NCBI GenBank assembly: GCA_017428495.1
Contig: JAFRQS010000031.1
Location: 62,001 to 126,000, forward strand
Direction of reading: 5' to 3'
DNA from: Bacilli bacterium
GTDB taxonomy: Bacteria; Bacillota_I; Bacilli_A; RF39; UBA660
Length of the DNA: 64,000 bases
Numbering within the stretch: the stretch's first letter is position 1; each line of letters opens with the position of its first letter. Shown piece after piece: positions 35,865 through 43,676 of this stretch. Under the pieces are notes generated by a model. It saw only the letters and a program-made list of their open reading frames with translations, did no database searches and was not told the DNA's origin. Both the position numbers and the translations under genes were made by a program.

Positions 35865-36638
35865 GTGTTTAAAATTGGTGATATGGTTACTAGAAAATCA
35901 TATAATAATGATGTTATATTTAAAATAATTGATATTAATAATAATATAGCAATTTTAAAAGGAATAGATATAAGATTGATGGCTGATAGTAAATTAGAAG
36001 ATTTGAAAATTTATACTGGTTCTTTAAGTGAAAATAATGAAAATTGGTTAGATAATATTGAAGAAGATTTAGATAGAAGTGATTTTTTTTATATGCCTGG
36101 GAAAATTCTTCATATAGATGGTGATTGTGAGTATTTAAATAAATGTATTAAGTTATATAATAGATATAATGTTATGGCATATGGAATATGCATTAAAGAA
36201 TCAGAAATGAAAGATAAAATAGTTGAGCATTTGCAAGCCATAAAACCTGATATTCTAGTTATAACAGGCCATGATTCATTTAAAAAAAGGGGTAAAATTG
36301 ATGATATTAGTTCATATATGAATTCTTCTAATTTTATTAGTGCAGTTAGAGAAGCAAGAAATTATGAGAGAGCACATGATAAATTAATAATAATTGCAGG
36401 GGCATGTGGTTCATATTATGAGGCATTAATTAAAAGTGGTGCTAACTTTGCATCAAGTCCCAAAAGGATAAATATTCATGCTTTAGATCCTGCTATAGTG
36501 GCTTTAAAAGTTAGTTTAACTGACGTTAATAAAGATATAAATATAAAAGATATAATAGATAAAACTAAATATGGGAAAGATGGTATAGGTGGTATTATTA
36601 CTCATGGAACAATGTTTATTGGATATCCAAGAACATAG
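35865..36638 (+). CDS. yabG: sporulation-specific protease YabG
   Basis: 257 residues from a GTG at 35865 (GGTGAT upstream). N-terminal IGDMVTRKSYNNDVIFKIIDI and DIRLMADSKLEDL, then PGKILHIDGDCEYLNKC, VITGHDS and GACGSYYEALIKSGANFASSPKRINIHALDPA, the YabG hallmarks. In B. subtilis it is a sigma-K-made mother-cell protease that processes spore coat proteins. Slightly shorter than the 290-residue B. subtilis protein. Position between rsmA and veg is conserved. Confidence 0.93.
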   Translation: MFKIGDMVTRKSYNNDVIFKIIDINNNIAILKGIDIRLMADSKLEDLKIYTGSLSENNENWLDNIEEDLDRSDFFYMPGKILHIDGDCEYLNKCIKLYNRYNVMAYGICIKESEMKDKIVEHLQAIKPDILVITGHDSFKKRGKIDDISSYMNSSNFISAVREARNYERAHDKLIIIAGACGSYYEALIKSGANFASSPKRINIHALDPAIVALKVSLTDVNKDINIKDIIDKTKYGKDGIGGIITHGTMFIGYPRT

Positions 36639-36645
36639 GTGATAT

Positions 36646-36858
36646 ATGATAGATAAAATAAAAAATGAATTAAATATAAATAGGTTTAAAAATTTGAAAA
36701 TTAAGGTTAATAATGTTAGAAATAAATCTGAATTTTTTGAAGGAAATATATCTGAAATATATGAAAGAATATTTATAGTTAATTGCAATGATAGTATAAA
36801 GAGAAGTTTTAGTTATTCTGATGTTTTAATTGGTAATATTGAGATAGAATATATTTAA
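36646..36858 (+). CDS. veg: Veg protein
   Basis: 70 residues. Small beta-barrel-like protein; MIDKIKNELNINRFKNLKIKVNNVRNKSEFFEGNISEIYERIFIV fits Veg, including the KSEFFEG-I---Y--IFIV pattern. In B. subtilis Veg affects biofilm gene expression and spore outgrowth. It lies 7 bp after yabG. In B. subtilis it has its own very strong promoter; none as strong is visible here, so it is probably read from yabG. Confidence 0.88.
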   Translation: MIDKIKNELNINRFKNLKIKVNNVRNKSEFFEGNISEIYERIFIVNCNDSIKRSFSYSDVLIGNIEIEYI

Positions 36859-36864
36859 ATATTA

Positions 36865-36893
36865 TTGACTTTTTAGTAATAAAAAGTTAAAAT
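36865..36893 (+). promoter_or_regulatory. promoter of spoVG with a palindromic spacer
   Basis: TTGACT (36865-36870), 17 bp, TAAAAT (36888-36893). The spacer region is a perfect inverted repeat, ACTTTTTA gtaa TAAAAAGT (36868-36887), between the two boxes. In B. subtilis spoVG uses sigma-H and is repressed by AbrB; this promoter looks like sigma-A with a possible operator. Confidence 0.6.
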
Positions 36894-36916
36894 CAATATA
36901 GAAGGAGTTGATTTAC

Positions 36917-37189
36917 TTGAAAATAACATCTGTATCAGTACACAAAGTGTCTGGCAAAAATGATCGAATGAAAGGAATAGCTACTGTTGTTTTAGATGAT
37001 TGCTTTAAAATCAAGGGAATCAGAATATATGAATCCGAAGATAGATTAAAACTTGCTATGCCAAGTCGTAAAAATAAAAACAACGAAAATGAAGATGTTG
37101 CACATCCATTAAATGCTGAAACTCGTAAAATGTTCGAAGATGCAATATTCACAGAATATGAGAATACAGAAGAAGATACTGAAGAATAA
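36917..37189 (+). CDS. spoVG: RNA-binding septation regulator SpoVG
   Basis: 90 residues from a TTG at 36917, ten bases after GAAGGAG; an earlier in-frame TTG overlaps the ribosome site. SpoVG signatures: KITSVSVHKVSGKNDRMKGIATVVLDDCFKIKGIRI and LAMPSRKNK...VAHPLNAETRKMFEDAI. Acts in Bacilli as a site-specific nucleic-acid-binding regulator linked to septation and sporulation. The C-terminal tail is acidic (EYENTEEDTEE). Confidence 0.94.
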   Translation: MKITSVSVHKVSGKNDRMKGIATVVLDDCFKIKGIRIYESEDRLKLAMPSRKNKNNENEDVAHPLNAETRKMFEDAIFTEYENTEEDTEE

Positions 37190-37205
37190 TCAGTATTTTT
37201 TTTAA
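37176..37205 (+). terminator. terminator of spoVG
   Basis: ATACTG (37176-37181) and CAGTAT (37191-37196) around the stop codon, then a T-run. Confidence 0.8.
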
Positions 37206-37220
37206 TTTTAATCATATAAT
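37193..37220 (+). promoter_or_regulatory. possible sigma-E promoter of yabP-yabQ
   Basis: GTATTTT (37193-37199), 13 bp, CATATAAT (37213-37220). The same -10 octamer and spacing occur upstream of bofA. Partial match to sigma-E (KMATATT / CATACAHT); TATAAT inside makes sigma-A possible. Confidence 0.35.
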
Positions 37221-37235
37221 TTATTGGGTGATTAT

Positions 37236-37511
37236 ATGAATAGTAATAGTAGTCATAGTTTAACTATAATTGATAGAAGTACTATAAATATTTCAGGTGT
37301 AAACAAGATAGAAAGTTTTGATAAAGAAGAGTTTTTATTGGAAACAGTTATGGGGTATATGAATATTAAAGGTGAAGCACTTGAAATGATAAAGCTTGAT
37401 ACAATCGAAGGAAAAGTAGTAATAAAAGGGAAAATAAATAGTTTGGTTTATTTGGAAAATATAAAAAAGAAAAATAATGATGAAAATTTCTTTGCGAAAT
37501 TATTTAAATGA
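37236..37511 (+). CDS. yabP: sporulation protein YabP
   Basis: 91 residues from the ATG at 37236. HSLTIIDRSTINISGVNKIESFDKEEFLLET (about 7-37) and the GYMNIKGEALEMIKLD segment are the YabP/YqfC family signature. Required with YabQ for spore cortex formation in B. subtilis. Stops with TGA and overlaps yabQ by 4 bp (ATGA), so both are translated together. Confidence 0.93.
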   Translation: MNSNSSHSLTIIDRSTINISGVNKIESFDKEEFLLETVMGYMNIKGEALEMIKLDTIEGKVVIKGKINSLVYLENIKKKNNDENFFAKLFK

Positions 37512-37795
37512 TATCATTAGAAATACAATTAAAATCAATTGTTTTTTCTTTTTTATATGGTGTCTTTTTTTCAATCTTATTAAATATAAATTATAAATTT
37601 ATTTATTTTTCAAAAGGAATTAAAAAAATTATTTTAAATTTATTTTTTGTTATAGATAATACCTTCTTATATTTTATAATACTTAGATACTTAAATAATG
37701 GTGTATTACATACATATTTTCTATTATCTATTATATTAGGCTTTTTTAGTGTTAATAAACTGACAAGTAAGCTATTGAAATCTCGAAATTATTGA
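37508..37795 (+). CDS. yabQ: spore cortex protein YabQ
   Basis: 95 residues, four predicted membrane helices. Starts MISLEIQLKSIVFSFLYGVFFSIL, typical of YabQ (ML---Q------f--G---G---D-y); shorter than the 211 residues of B. subtilis YabQ, which has a long C-terminal extension. Overlaps yabP and precedes divIC, an order conserved among spore-formers. Confidence 0.85.
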   Translation: MISLEIQLKSIVFSFLYGVFFSILLNINYKFIYFSKGIKKIILNLFFVIDNTFLYFIILRYLNNGVLHTYFLLSIILGFFSVNKLTSKLLKSRNY

Positions 37796-37820
37796 TTTTT
37801 TTGATTTCAAGTGATATAAT
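37792..37820 (+). promoter_or_regulatory. sigma-A promoter of divIC
   Basis: TTGATT (37792-37797), 17 bp, TATAAT (37815-37820) with extended TGA. The -35 overlaps the yabQ stop. Confidence 0.8.
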
Positions 37821-37841
37821 TCGCATACAGGAGAAGAATGT

Positions 37842-38132
37842 ATGTCACGAAAAATAACTAAAAAATCCAAGAGAAGAGTTTTATTAATTTCTGTGATAAC
37901 TATCACTTTAATTTCACTTATATTGGTGAATTTGTTTTCGGTTTGGAAACAACTATTAGTAAAGAGAAATGAAAAAGTATTTTATTCAGCTGAATTAAAA
38001 AAATTGGAAGAAGAAGAAGCGTATTTAAAAGTAGAAGCAGAGAAACTACAAGATCCTGATTATGTTGCTAGATTTGCGAGAGAACAATATTTGTATTCTA
38101 AAGATGGTGAATTAAATATTAGAATAAAATAA
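37842..38132 (+). CDS. divIC: septum formation initiator DivIC
   Basis: 96 residues. Short basic cytoplasmic end (RKITKKSKRR), one membrane helix (about 14-32), then an extracellular coiled coil (KRNEKVFYSAELKKLEEEEAYLKVEAEKL) and the conserved C-terminal DPDYVARFAREQYLYSKDGE motif. Partner of FtsL and DivIB in the divisome. Confidence 0.93.
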   Translation: MSRKITKKSKRRVLLISVITITLISLILVNLFSVWKQLLVKRNEKVFYSAELKKLEEEEAYLKVEAEKLQDPDYVARFAREQYLYSKDGELNIRIK

Positions 38133-38144
38133 TATTCTTTTTTA
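38121..38144 (+). terminator. terminator of divIC
   Basis: AGAATA / TATTCT (38121-38126, 38133-38138) around the stop codon, then TTTTTT. Confidence 0.8.
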
Positions 38145-38157
38145 TTATGGAGGTTAT

Positions 38158-38532
38158 ATGAATATAAACTTAATTAATCCACTTGTTTTAGCATATATAG
38201 GCGATGCTGTATATGAACTTGAAATAAGAAAAAGACTAGTAGAAAATAAAATAAACAAAGTTAATGAATTACAAAAAGAGTGTACAAAGTATGTAAGTGC
38301 TAGAGGACAAGCTAGTTATATGGAAAAACTTATTAATTCAAGTTTACTAAATGAGGATGAATTAGATATATATAAAAGAGCAAGAAATAGTAAAGTAAAT
38401 TCGCATCCATCAAATACAGATATTATTACTTATAAAGTTGCTACTGGATTTGAAGCGCTAATTGGGTATTTATATTTGTTAAATGATATGGTTAAAATTA
38501 ATAAAATAATAGATTATATTATGGGGGATTAA
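38158..38532 (+). CDS. mrnC: Mini-ribonuclease 3
   Basis: 124 residues. RNase III catalytic fold without the dsRNA-binding domain. NPLVLAYIGDAVYELEIRKRL (about 6-26) holds the catalytic Asp, and ARNSKVNSHP and EALIGYLYL (about 100-108, catalytic Glu) complete the set. Matures 23S rRNA in B. subtilis. Directly followed by rlmB, as in B. subtilis. Confidence 0.95.
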   Translation: MNINLINPLVLAYIGDAVYELEIRKRLVENKINKVNELQKECTKYVSARGQASYMEKLINSSLLNEDELDIYKRARNSKVNSHPSNTDIITYKVATGFEALIGYLYLLNDMVKINKIIDYIMGD

Positions 38533-38533
38533 T

Positions 38534-39232
38534 ATGTTAGTATATGGTAAAAATGTTGCTAAAGAAACGTTATTAAATAATAAAAAAATTACAAAAGCTT
38601 ATATTTTGGAAGGATTTAATGATCAAAATATTCTTTCTATGCTACAAAAAAATAATATTTGTATAAATTATCTTTCAAAAAAGGATTTTTTGAAATTTGA
38701 AAAAGAAAATAGTCAAGGTATAATACTAGATATACCTGATTATGAATATTGTGAAATTGATGAATTGCTAGATAATAGTAATCCATTTATTGTAATATTA
38801 GATCATTTGGAAGATCCACATAATTTTGGAGCAATTATTAGAACATGTGAGGCAGCAGGTGTAGATGGAATTATAATACCAAAAGATAGAAGTGTATCTG
38901 TTAATTCTACTGTTATGAAAACTAGTGCAGGTGCATTAAATAATGTAAAAATATCAATGGTTACTAATTTAAATAGAACTATTGATTATTTAAAAGAGAA
39001 AGGTTTATGGATTGTAGGAACAGATATGACTGATAGTGTTCCATATGATAGTGTTGATTATAATGTCCCAGTAGGTTTAATAATTGGTAGTGAGGGTTTT
39101 GGAATAAGCAGATTGGTAAGAGAAAAATGTGATTATGTTGTAAATATTCCTATGAATGGTAGAATTAATAGTCTTAATGCTTCTGTAGCAGCAGGTATAT
39201 TAATATATAAAATTATTGAAAAAAGGAATTGA
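38534..39232 (+). CDS. rlmB: SpoU-family 23S rRNA 2'-O-methyltransferase
   Basis: 232 residues. SPOUT (trefoil-knot) enzyme. N-terminal YGKNVAKETLLNN substrate-binding region, then the three SpoU motifs: LDHLEDPHNFGAIIRTCEAAG (about 97-117), GLIIGSEGFGISRLVREKCD (about 177-196) and IPMNGRINSLNASVAAGILIY. Probably methylates G2251-type sites; the exact nucleotide cannot be told from sequence. Confidence 0.92.
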   Translation: MLVYGKNVAKETLLNNKKITKAYILEGFNDQNILSMLQKNNICINYLSKKDFLKFEKENSQGIILDIPDYEYCEIDELLDNSNPFIVILDHLEDPHNFGAIIRTCEAAGVDGIIIPKDRSVSVNSTVMKTSAGALNNVKISMVTNLNRTIDYLKEKGLWIVGTDMTDSVPYDSVDYNVPVGLIIGSEGFGISRLVREKCDYVVNIPMNGRINSLNASVAAGILIYKIIEKRN

Positions 39233-39236
39233 TAAT

Positions 39237-39848
39237 ATGTACAAGAATTACAATGATTATGAGTTGTTGTATTTAATTGGTGAATCTAATGAAGATGCTG
39301 CAAATCTTATATATGATAAATATAAACCGATGATAGAAATGAAAGTAAAAAAATATATCGCATTAGGTAAAAGATTTGGTCTTGAATATAATGATTTGTT
39401 TCAAGAAGGAATGGTGGGACTTACAGAGGCTATTAATTCTTATAAAGATAATAAGGATACAAAGTTTGCATCTTTTGCTAATATATGTGTTGAAAGGCAG
39501 ATACTTTCGGTGCTTGCATATGCTAGGAGAAAAAAGCATTCTCTACTCAACAATTCATTTTCATTAGATGCGTCAATTGATGAAGATGGCAGCACACTAC
39601 TTGATTTTATATTAGGTGATAGTGTAGATCCAAGTATAAAAGTTGAAGATGATGAAGAAATAGAATATATATACAATGAGATATATAAGGAATTAAGTGA
39701 TTTTGAAAAAGATGTATTTAATTTAAAAGTTACTGGATTAGAGTATAAAGAAATTGCATCTTTATTAAACAAAAGTTATAAATCTGTAGATTCTGCATTG
39801 CAAAGAATAAGACTTAAAGTAAGAAAAATATTGGATGCAAATAAATAA
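39237..39848 (+). CDS. sigH: sigma-70 family factor, SigH-like
   Basis: 203 residues from the ATG at 39237 (AAGGAATTG upstream). Region 2 contains YNDLFQEGMVGLTEAINSYKDNKDTKFASFANICVERQI (about 50-88) and region 4 ends LEYKEIASLLNKSYKSVDSALQRIRLKVRKIL. Similarity and position (mrnC-rlmB-sigH-secE-nusG) match sigma-H, which in B. subtilis starts sporulation and competence. The gene between rlmB and sigH (yacP) and rpmG after it are missing. Confidence 0.9.
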   Translation: MYKNYNDYELLYLIGESNEDAANLIYDKYKPMIEMKVKKYIALGKRFGLEYNDLFQEGMVGLTEAINSYKDNKDTKFASFANICVERQILSVLAYARRKKHSLLNNSFSLDASIDEDGSTLLDFILGDSVDPSIKVEDDEEIEYIYNEIYKELSDFEKDVFNLKVTGLEYKEIASLLNKSYKSVDSALQRIRLKVRKILDANK

Positions 39849-39852
39849 AATG

Positions 39853-39881
39853 TTGACTAAAAAAAACAAGTGTGTTAATAT
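39853..39881 (+). promoter_or_regulatory. promoter of secE-nusG
   Basis: TTGACT (39853-39858), 17 bp, TAATAT (39876-39881). Confidence 0.7.
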
Positions 39882-39890
39882 TAAATTGAC

Positions 39891-39910
39891 AAGCACTTAA
39901 AAGTGTTTTT
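39891..39910 (+). terminator. small hairpin with T-run before secE
   Basis: CACTT (39894-39898), loop AA, AAGTG (39901-39905), TTTTT. Lying after the secE promoter it could be an attenuator or a weak sigH terminator. Confidence 0.5.
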
Positions 39911-39933
39911 ATTTTGGGAAAAGGGCGTGTTTT

Positions 39934-40113
39934 ATGAAAAAAATTAAAGAATTCTTTCATGAAGTAAAAAAAGAAGTTTCAAAAGTTAAGTGGCCAACAA
40001 AAAAAGATATGGTTAAACATACTATTACAGTAGTTGTATTTATTGTATTCTTTGCATTATTTTTTGTAGCAACAGATCTAGTAATAGCGTTTATTAAGAC
40101 TTTGGGGGCGTAG
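39934..40113 (+). CDS. secE: protein translocase subunit SecE
   Basis: 59 residues. Reads MKKIKEFFHEVKKEVSKVKW, then PTKKDMVKHT and one membrane helix (about 30-53). The E-x-x-K-V-x-W-P motif is diagnostic of SecE. The ribosome site is weak (AAGGGCG). nusG begins one base after the stop. Confidence 0.95.
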   Translation: MKKIKEFFHEVKKEVSKVKWPTKKDMVKHTITVVVFIVFFALFFVATDLVIAFIKTLGA

Positions 40114-40114
40114 T

Positions 40115-40654
40115 ATGGATAATCAAAAGTTATGGTATGTTGTAAATACTTATTCTGGTCATGAAAGTAAAGTAAAAGAAAAATTAGAAATGCGTATTAA
40201 TTCTATGAATATGCAAGATAATATTTTTAGGGTTATAATACCTGAAGAAAAAGTAGTAGAAGTTAAAGATGGTGTAACTAAGGAAAAAGTAAAAAAGATG
40301 TTTCCAGGTTATATCTTAATAGAGATGATAATGTCTGATGAGGCATGGTACGTAGTGCGTAATACTCCAGGCGTTACTGGATTTATTGGATCAAGTGGTA
40401 AAGGTGCTAAACCAGTACCATTATTACCTAATGAAATTGATACAATATTACGTAATATGGGTATGAGTAGACTAGATATCGATGAGGAGTTAAAAGTTGG
40501 TGAAAAGGTTAGAGTTGTAGATGGACCATTTAAGAATATGGATGGTAAGATTGAATCAGTAGACCTTGAAAATAATTCACTTACTGTACTTATTGACTTA
40601 TTTGGTCAAGAAACACCAGTGGAAGTTACAATTTCACAAGTTGAAAAAGCATAA
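40115..40654 (+). CDS. nusG: transcription elongation/termination factor NusG
   Basis: 179 residues. NGN domain: WYVVNTYSGHESKVKEKLEMRI (about 5-26) and FPGYILIEMIMSDEAWYVVRNTPGVTGFIGS (about 66-96). KOW domain VGEKVRVVDGPFKNMDGKIESVD (about 128-150). Position before the L11 operon is universal. Confidence 0.97.
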   Translation: MDNQKLWYVVNTYSGHESKVKEKLEMRINSMNMQDNIFRVIIPEEKVVEVKDGVTKEKVKKMFPGYILIEMIMSDEAWYVVRNTPGVTGFIGSSGKGAKPVPLLPNEIDTILRNMGMSRLDIDEELKVGEKVRVVDGPFKNMDGKIESVDLENNSLTVLIDLFGQETPVEVTISQVEKA

Positions 40655-40662
40655 AATAATTA

Positions 40663-40691
40663 TTGCATTTATATTATTATAGTGATAAAAT
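40663..40691 (+). promoter_or_regulatory. promoter of rplK-rplA
   Basis: TTGCAT (40663-40668), 17 bp, TAAAAT (40686-40691) with extended TGA. Confidence 0.65.
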
Positions 40692-40725
40692 AATGTCGCT
40701 ATATGATTTATATAGATGAAAAAAA

Positions 40726-40757
40726 GTGGGAGATTAAGCGGAAATCATTATTACCAC
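40726..40757 (+). ncRNA. structured leader of rplK (likely L1-binding)
   Basis: GTGGGAG at the left and TTACCAC at the right close a small stem. The same GTGGGAG...ACCAC frame occurs before rplA. Ribosomal protein L1 represses the L11 operon through such leaders in other bacteria; its use here is inferred. Confidence 0.6.
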
Positions 40758-40789
40758 TCGCGAAAAAATATTTATAGGAGGTGTTTTTC

Positions 40790-41218
40790 GTGGCAAAGAA
40801 ACAAGTAGTTAAGAAAATTAAATTACAGATACCTGCTGGAAAAGCTACACCTGCTCCACCAGTTGGAACAGTTTTAGGACCTGCAGGAATTAATTTACAA
40901 GAATTTTGTACGAAATTTAATGATGCAACTAGAGATAAGATGGGAGATATTTTACCAGTAGAAATATCACTTTATGAAGATCGTTCTTACGATTTTAAAT
41001 TAAAGACTCCACCAGCAGCATTCCTTTTAAAGAAATATGCTAAAGTACAAAAAGGTGCTACTAAAGGAAAAAATGAAACAGTAGCAACTATATCAAGAGC
41101 TTCTTTAAAAGAAATAGCAGAAACTAAAATGGCTGATTTAAATGCATATGATGTTGAATCAGCAATGAAAATCATTGAAGGTACTGCTACTAACATGGGA
41201 ATAAAAGTAGAAGACTAA
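40790..41218 (+). CDS. rplK: 50S ribosomal protein L11
   Basis: 142 residues from the GTG at 40790 (AAKKQ after it), ten bases after AGGAGG; an in-frame GTG at 40781 is inside that site. [34 protein letters not shown] and [19 protein letters not shown] are L11 signatures. Forms the GTPase-associated centre of the ribosome. Confidence 0.98.
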   Translation: MAKKQVVKKIKLQIPAGKATPAPPVGTVLGPAGINLQEFCTKFNDATRDKMGDILPVEISLYEDRSYDFKLKTPPAAFLLKKYAKVQKGATKGKNETVATISRASLKEIAETKMADLNAYDVESAMKIIEGTATNMGIKVED

Positions 41219-41253
41219 TAATTAAAATTAATTCATACATAGGGAATACCTAT

Positions 41254-41281
41254 GTGGGAGCGAGAATCCGCATTTGACCAC
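41254..41281 (+). ncRNA. structured leader of rplA (likely L1-binding)
   Basis: GTGGGAGCGAGAATCCGCAT...GACCAC in the rplK-rplA gap; the outer GTGG/CCAC pair resembles the leader before rplK. It ends four bases before the ribosome site AGGAGG of rplA, so a bound protein would block initiation. Confidence 0.65.
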
Positions 41282-41297
41282 ATTAGGAGGTATAAGA

Positions 41298-41993
41298 ATG
41301 AAGAAAGGTAAAAAATATTTAGAAGTATTATCTAAAGTAGATAGAACAAAACAATATACTTTAGATGAAGCTGTTAAGTTAGTAAAAGAAACTAGTATAT
41401 CTAAATTTGATGGTAGTGTAGAAATAGCTATGAGATTGAATCTAGATACAAGAAAATCTGATCAACAATTAAGAGGAGCAATAGTATTACCTAGTGGAAC
41501 TGGTAAAGAAAAAAGAGTATTGGTAATTGCTAAGGGTGATTATGCTAAAGCTGCTAAAGATGCAGGAGCTGATTTTGTTGGTGATACTGATATGTTAGAA
41601 AAGATAGAAAAAGAAAATTGGTTAGATTTTGATGTTATGATTGCTACTCCTGATATGATGCCATTACTTGGTAAGTTAGGTAAAGTTTTGGGACCTAAAG
41701 GATTAATGCCAAATCCTAAAACTGGTACTGTTACTACTGATGTAGCTAAGGCAATATCTGATGTTAAAAAAGGTAGAGTAGAATATAGAACAGATTCTTA
41801 TGGAAATGTTCATGGTTTAGTTGGTAAAGTTTCATTTACTGAAGAACAATTAAAAGAAAATATTAAAGCATTTGTTGCTGTAATATTAAAAAGTAAACCA
41901 TCAGTTGTTAAAGGTATATTTGTAAAAAATGTATCACTTTCTACAACTATGGGACCTGGTATTAAATTAGATATAAATTCTTTTGACAAATAA
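41298..41993 (+). CDS. rplA: 50S ribosomal protein L1
   Basis: 231 residues from the ATG at 41298; a longer reading frame from a TTG at 41274 overlaps the leader and is rejected. [61 protein letters not shown] and [11 protein letters not shown] are L1 signatures. Also probably the autoregulator of the rplK-rplA leaders. Confidence 0.98.
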   Translation: MKKGKKYLEVLSKVDRTKQYTLDEAVKLVKETSISKFDGSVEIAMRLNLDTRKSDQQLRGAIVLPSGTGKEKRVLVIAKGDYAKAAKDAGADFVGDTDMLEKIEKENWLDFDVMIATPDMMPLLGKLGKVLGPKGLMPNPKTGTVTTDVAKAISDVKKGRVEYRTDSYGNVHGLVGKVSFTEEQLKENIKAFVAVILKSKPSVVKGIFVKNVSLSTTMGPGIKLDINSFDK

Positions 41994-42011
41994 GATTTTA
42001 TAGTATATAAT
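41983..42011 (+). promoter_or_regulatory. sigma-A promoter of rplJ-rplL
   Basis: TTGACA (41983-41988), 17 bp, TATAAT (42006-42011), a near-perfect promoter. The -35 box is inside the last codons of rplA. Confidence 0.9.
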
Positions 42012-42023
42012 ACAAATTGATTT

Positions 42024-42111
42024 GAACCGAAGACAGTAGGTATAAAAGTAAATCCTACCGAGGGAAATGTATGCAAATATAACCTTCGCTGTCTTTGGTG
42101 AAGGTTTTTTA
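42024..42111 (+). ncRNA. L10 leader (ribosomal protein autoregulatory RNA)
   Basis: Contains the conserved GAACCGAAGACAGTAGGT, the pairing AATCCTACCGAGGG, the ATGTATGCAAAT segment and CCTTCGCTGTCTTTGGTGAAGG, matching the ribosomal protein L10 leader family. Terminator-like hairpin AACCTTC/GAAGGTT with TTTTTT closes it (about 42081-42107). L10-(L12)4 binding is expected to control rplJ-rplL. Confidence 0.9.
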
Positions 42112-42138
42112 TTACAATAATTCAAGAAGGAGGCACAT

Positions 42139-42630
42139 ATGGCAAATAAGTTAATCTTAGAGAAAAAAGCACAAGTTGTTGAAGAAATAACTTCAAAGTT
42201 AAAAAATAGTGCTGGTGTAGTTTTTGTAGATTATAGAGGACTAACTGACGAAGAAATAACTGCTCTTAGAAGAAGCTTAAGAGAAAATAATGCTGATGTT
42301 AAAGTGTATAAAAACACATTGACTAAAAGAGCATTAGATTCACTTAATATAAGTCTTGATGAGTGTGTTGAAGGTCCAAGTGCTCTAGTATATTCAGAAG
42401 ATGCAGTTGCACCTATTAAAGTTGTAACAAATTTTGCTAAAGACCATGAAGCATTAAGTGTTAAAGGTGGAATAGTTGATGGAAAAGTATCTTCATTAGA
42501 AGAACTTGCTAAACTTGCTACTATACCATCAAGAGATGGATTACTTACTATGCTTGCTGGTGGCATGATTGGTATTGCAAGAGATTTAAGTATTGCTCTT
42601 AATCTTTATGCAGAACAAAAAGAAAATTAA
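42139..42630 (+). CDS. rplJ: 50S ribosomal protein L10
   Basis: 163 residues. [40 protein letters not shown] (about 28-67) is the rRNA-binding part; the C-terminal helix that carries L7/L12 dimers follows. The ribosome site AGAAGGAGG is strong. Confidence 0.98.
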   Translation: MANKLILEKKAQVVEEITSKLKNSAGVVFVDYRGLTDEEITALRRSLRENNADVKVYKNTLTKRALDSLNISLDECVEGPSALVYSEDAVAPIKVVTNFAKDHEALSVKGGIVDGKVSSLEELAKLATIPSRDGLLTMLAGGMIGIARDLSIALNLYAEQKEN

Positions 42631-42656
42631 TAATTAAAAATAAGGAGGAATTAGAA

Positions 42657-43025
42657 ATGGCTAAATTAACAAAAGAAAGTTTTATTGAAAGTTTAAAAGA
42701 AATGACATTATTAGAAATTAAGGAATTAGTTGATGCAATGAAGGAGGAATTTGGAGTAGATCCATCTGCTGTTGCTGTTGCTGCTGCACCAGCTGCTGCT
42801 GCTGAAGTTGAAGAAAAATCTTCATTCGATGTTGTATTAACAAGTTGTGGAGCTAATAAAATAGCTGTTATTAAAGTAGTTAGAGAAGCTACTGGATTAG
42901 GACTTGTTGAAGCTAAGAACTTAACTGAAGCTGGTGGAGCTATAAAAGAGGGCTTAAAGAAAGAAGAAGCTGAAGAATTAAAAGCTAAATTTGAAGAAGC
43001 TGGCGCTACTGTTGAATTAAAGTAA
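42657..43025 (+). CDS. rplL: 50S ribosomal protein L7/L12
   Basis: 122 residues. N-terminal dimerisation helices, an Ala-rich hinge ([16 protein letters not shown], about 39-54) and the C-terminal domain with [33 protein letters not shown]. Last gene of the operon. Confidence 0.98.
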   Translation: MAKLTKESFIESLKEMTLLEIKELVDAMKEEFGVDPSAVAVAAAPAAAAEVEEKSSFDVVLTSCGANKIAVIKVVREATGLGLVEAKNLTEAGGAIKEGLKKEEAEELKAKFEEAGATVELK

Positions 43026-43031
43026 TAATGT

Positions 43032-43063
43032 AAAGAACACATAAAGTTGTGTTCTTTTTTTTT
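43032..43063 (+). terminator. terminator of rplJL
   Basis: AAAGAACACA / TGTGTTCTTT (43032-43041, 43048-43057) followed by a long T-run. Confidence 0.92.
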
Positions 43064-43115
43064 ATTAAAATGTACTAATTAATTATTATATGTTAAAATT
43101 ATTTTAGGAGGGTAA

Positions 43116-43676
43116 ATGGAAAAAATATTATTAGTAGATATGGATGATGTCATTACTGTTGATGGATTTTTAAATATGTTAAATGAGTATATGGGTACAG
43201 ATTATACATATGATGATTTTCCTACATTTTATATGCAAGATATATTACCTGATAAAGACAAGTTTTTTACTTGGTTTAAAGAAAAGAATATGTATGATTA
43301 TTGTAGGCTTAATGATGATTGTTATGAGGTTTTAGAAAAACTGAATAAACACTATAAATTGTTTATAGCAACATCATATATATTTAGAGAAATACCAAGA
43401 GATAGTGGACATATTCTATATCAAAAATTTGAATATTTAAAAGACAAATTACCTTTTATAAATCCAGAACAATATATTTTTATATCTGATAAATCAGTTT
43501 TAAAAGCATATGCAAGAATTGATGATAGGACTATTAATTTAATAGATGGTGAAAAAAAGGTTTTGTTTAGCGCATATCATAATGGTGATATTAGCGATGA
43601 AGAGTTAAGAAAAAAAGGAATAAAAAGGGCAAGAAATTGGAAAGATGTAGAAAAAATATTATTGGAGGAAATATGA
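43116..43676 (+). CDS. 5'(3')-deoxyribonucleotidase, NT5C type
   Basis: 186 residues. HAD-fold nucleotidase: motif I is LLVDMDDVIT (about 5-14, D-x-D), motif II lies near FIATSY (about 80-85) and the terminal acidic pair is in RIDDRTINL. It dephosphorylates deoxyribonucleotides, most often dUMP/dTMP, in characterised relatives. It overlaps thyA by 4 bp (ATGA) and stands first in a thymidylate cluster, which suggests it adjusts dUMP or dTMP pools. Confidence 0.85.
   Translation: MEKILLVDMDDVITVDGFLNMLNEYMGTDYTYDDFPTFYMQDILPDKDKFFTWFKEKNMYDYCRLNDDCYEVLEKLNKHYKLFIATSYIFREIPRDSGHILYQKFEYLKDKLPFINPEQYIFISDKSVLKAYARIDDRTINLIDGEKKVLFSAYHNGDISDEELRKKGIKRARNWKDVEKILLEEI

Noticed and set aside
36090-36106. 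TGCCTGGGAAAA inside yabG, resembling half of a Noc site
   Set aside because: Only one half fits (the left half should read ATTTCC), and it is in ordinary coding sequence.
41274-41297. Upstream TTG start of rplA
   Set aside because: It lies in the structured leader; the ATG at 41298 is spaced correctly from AGGAGG.
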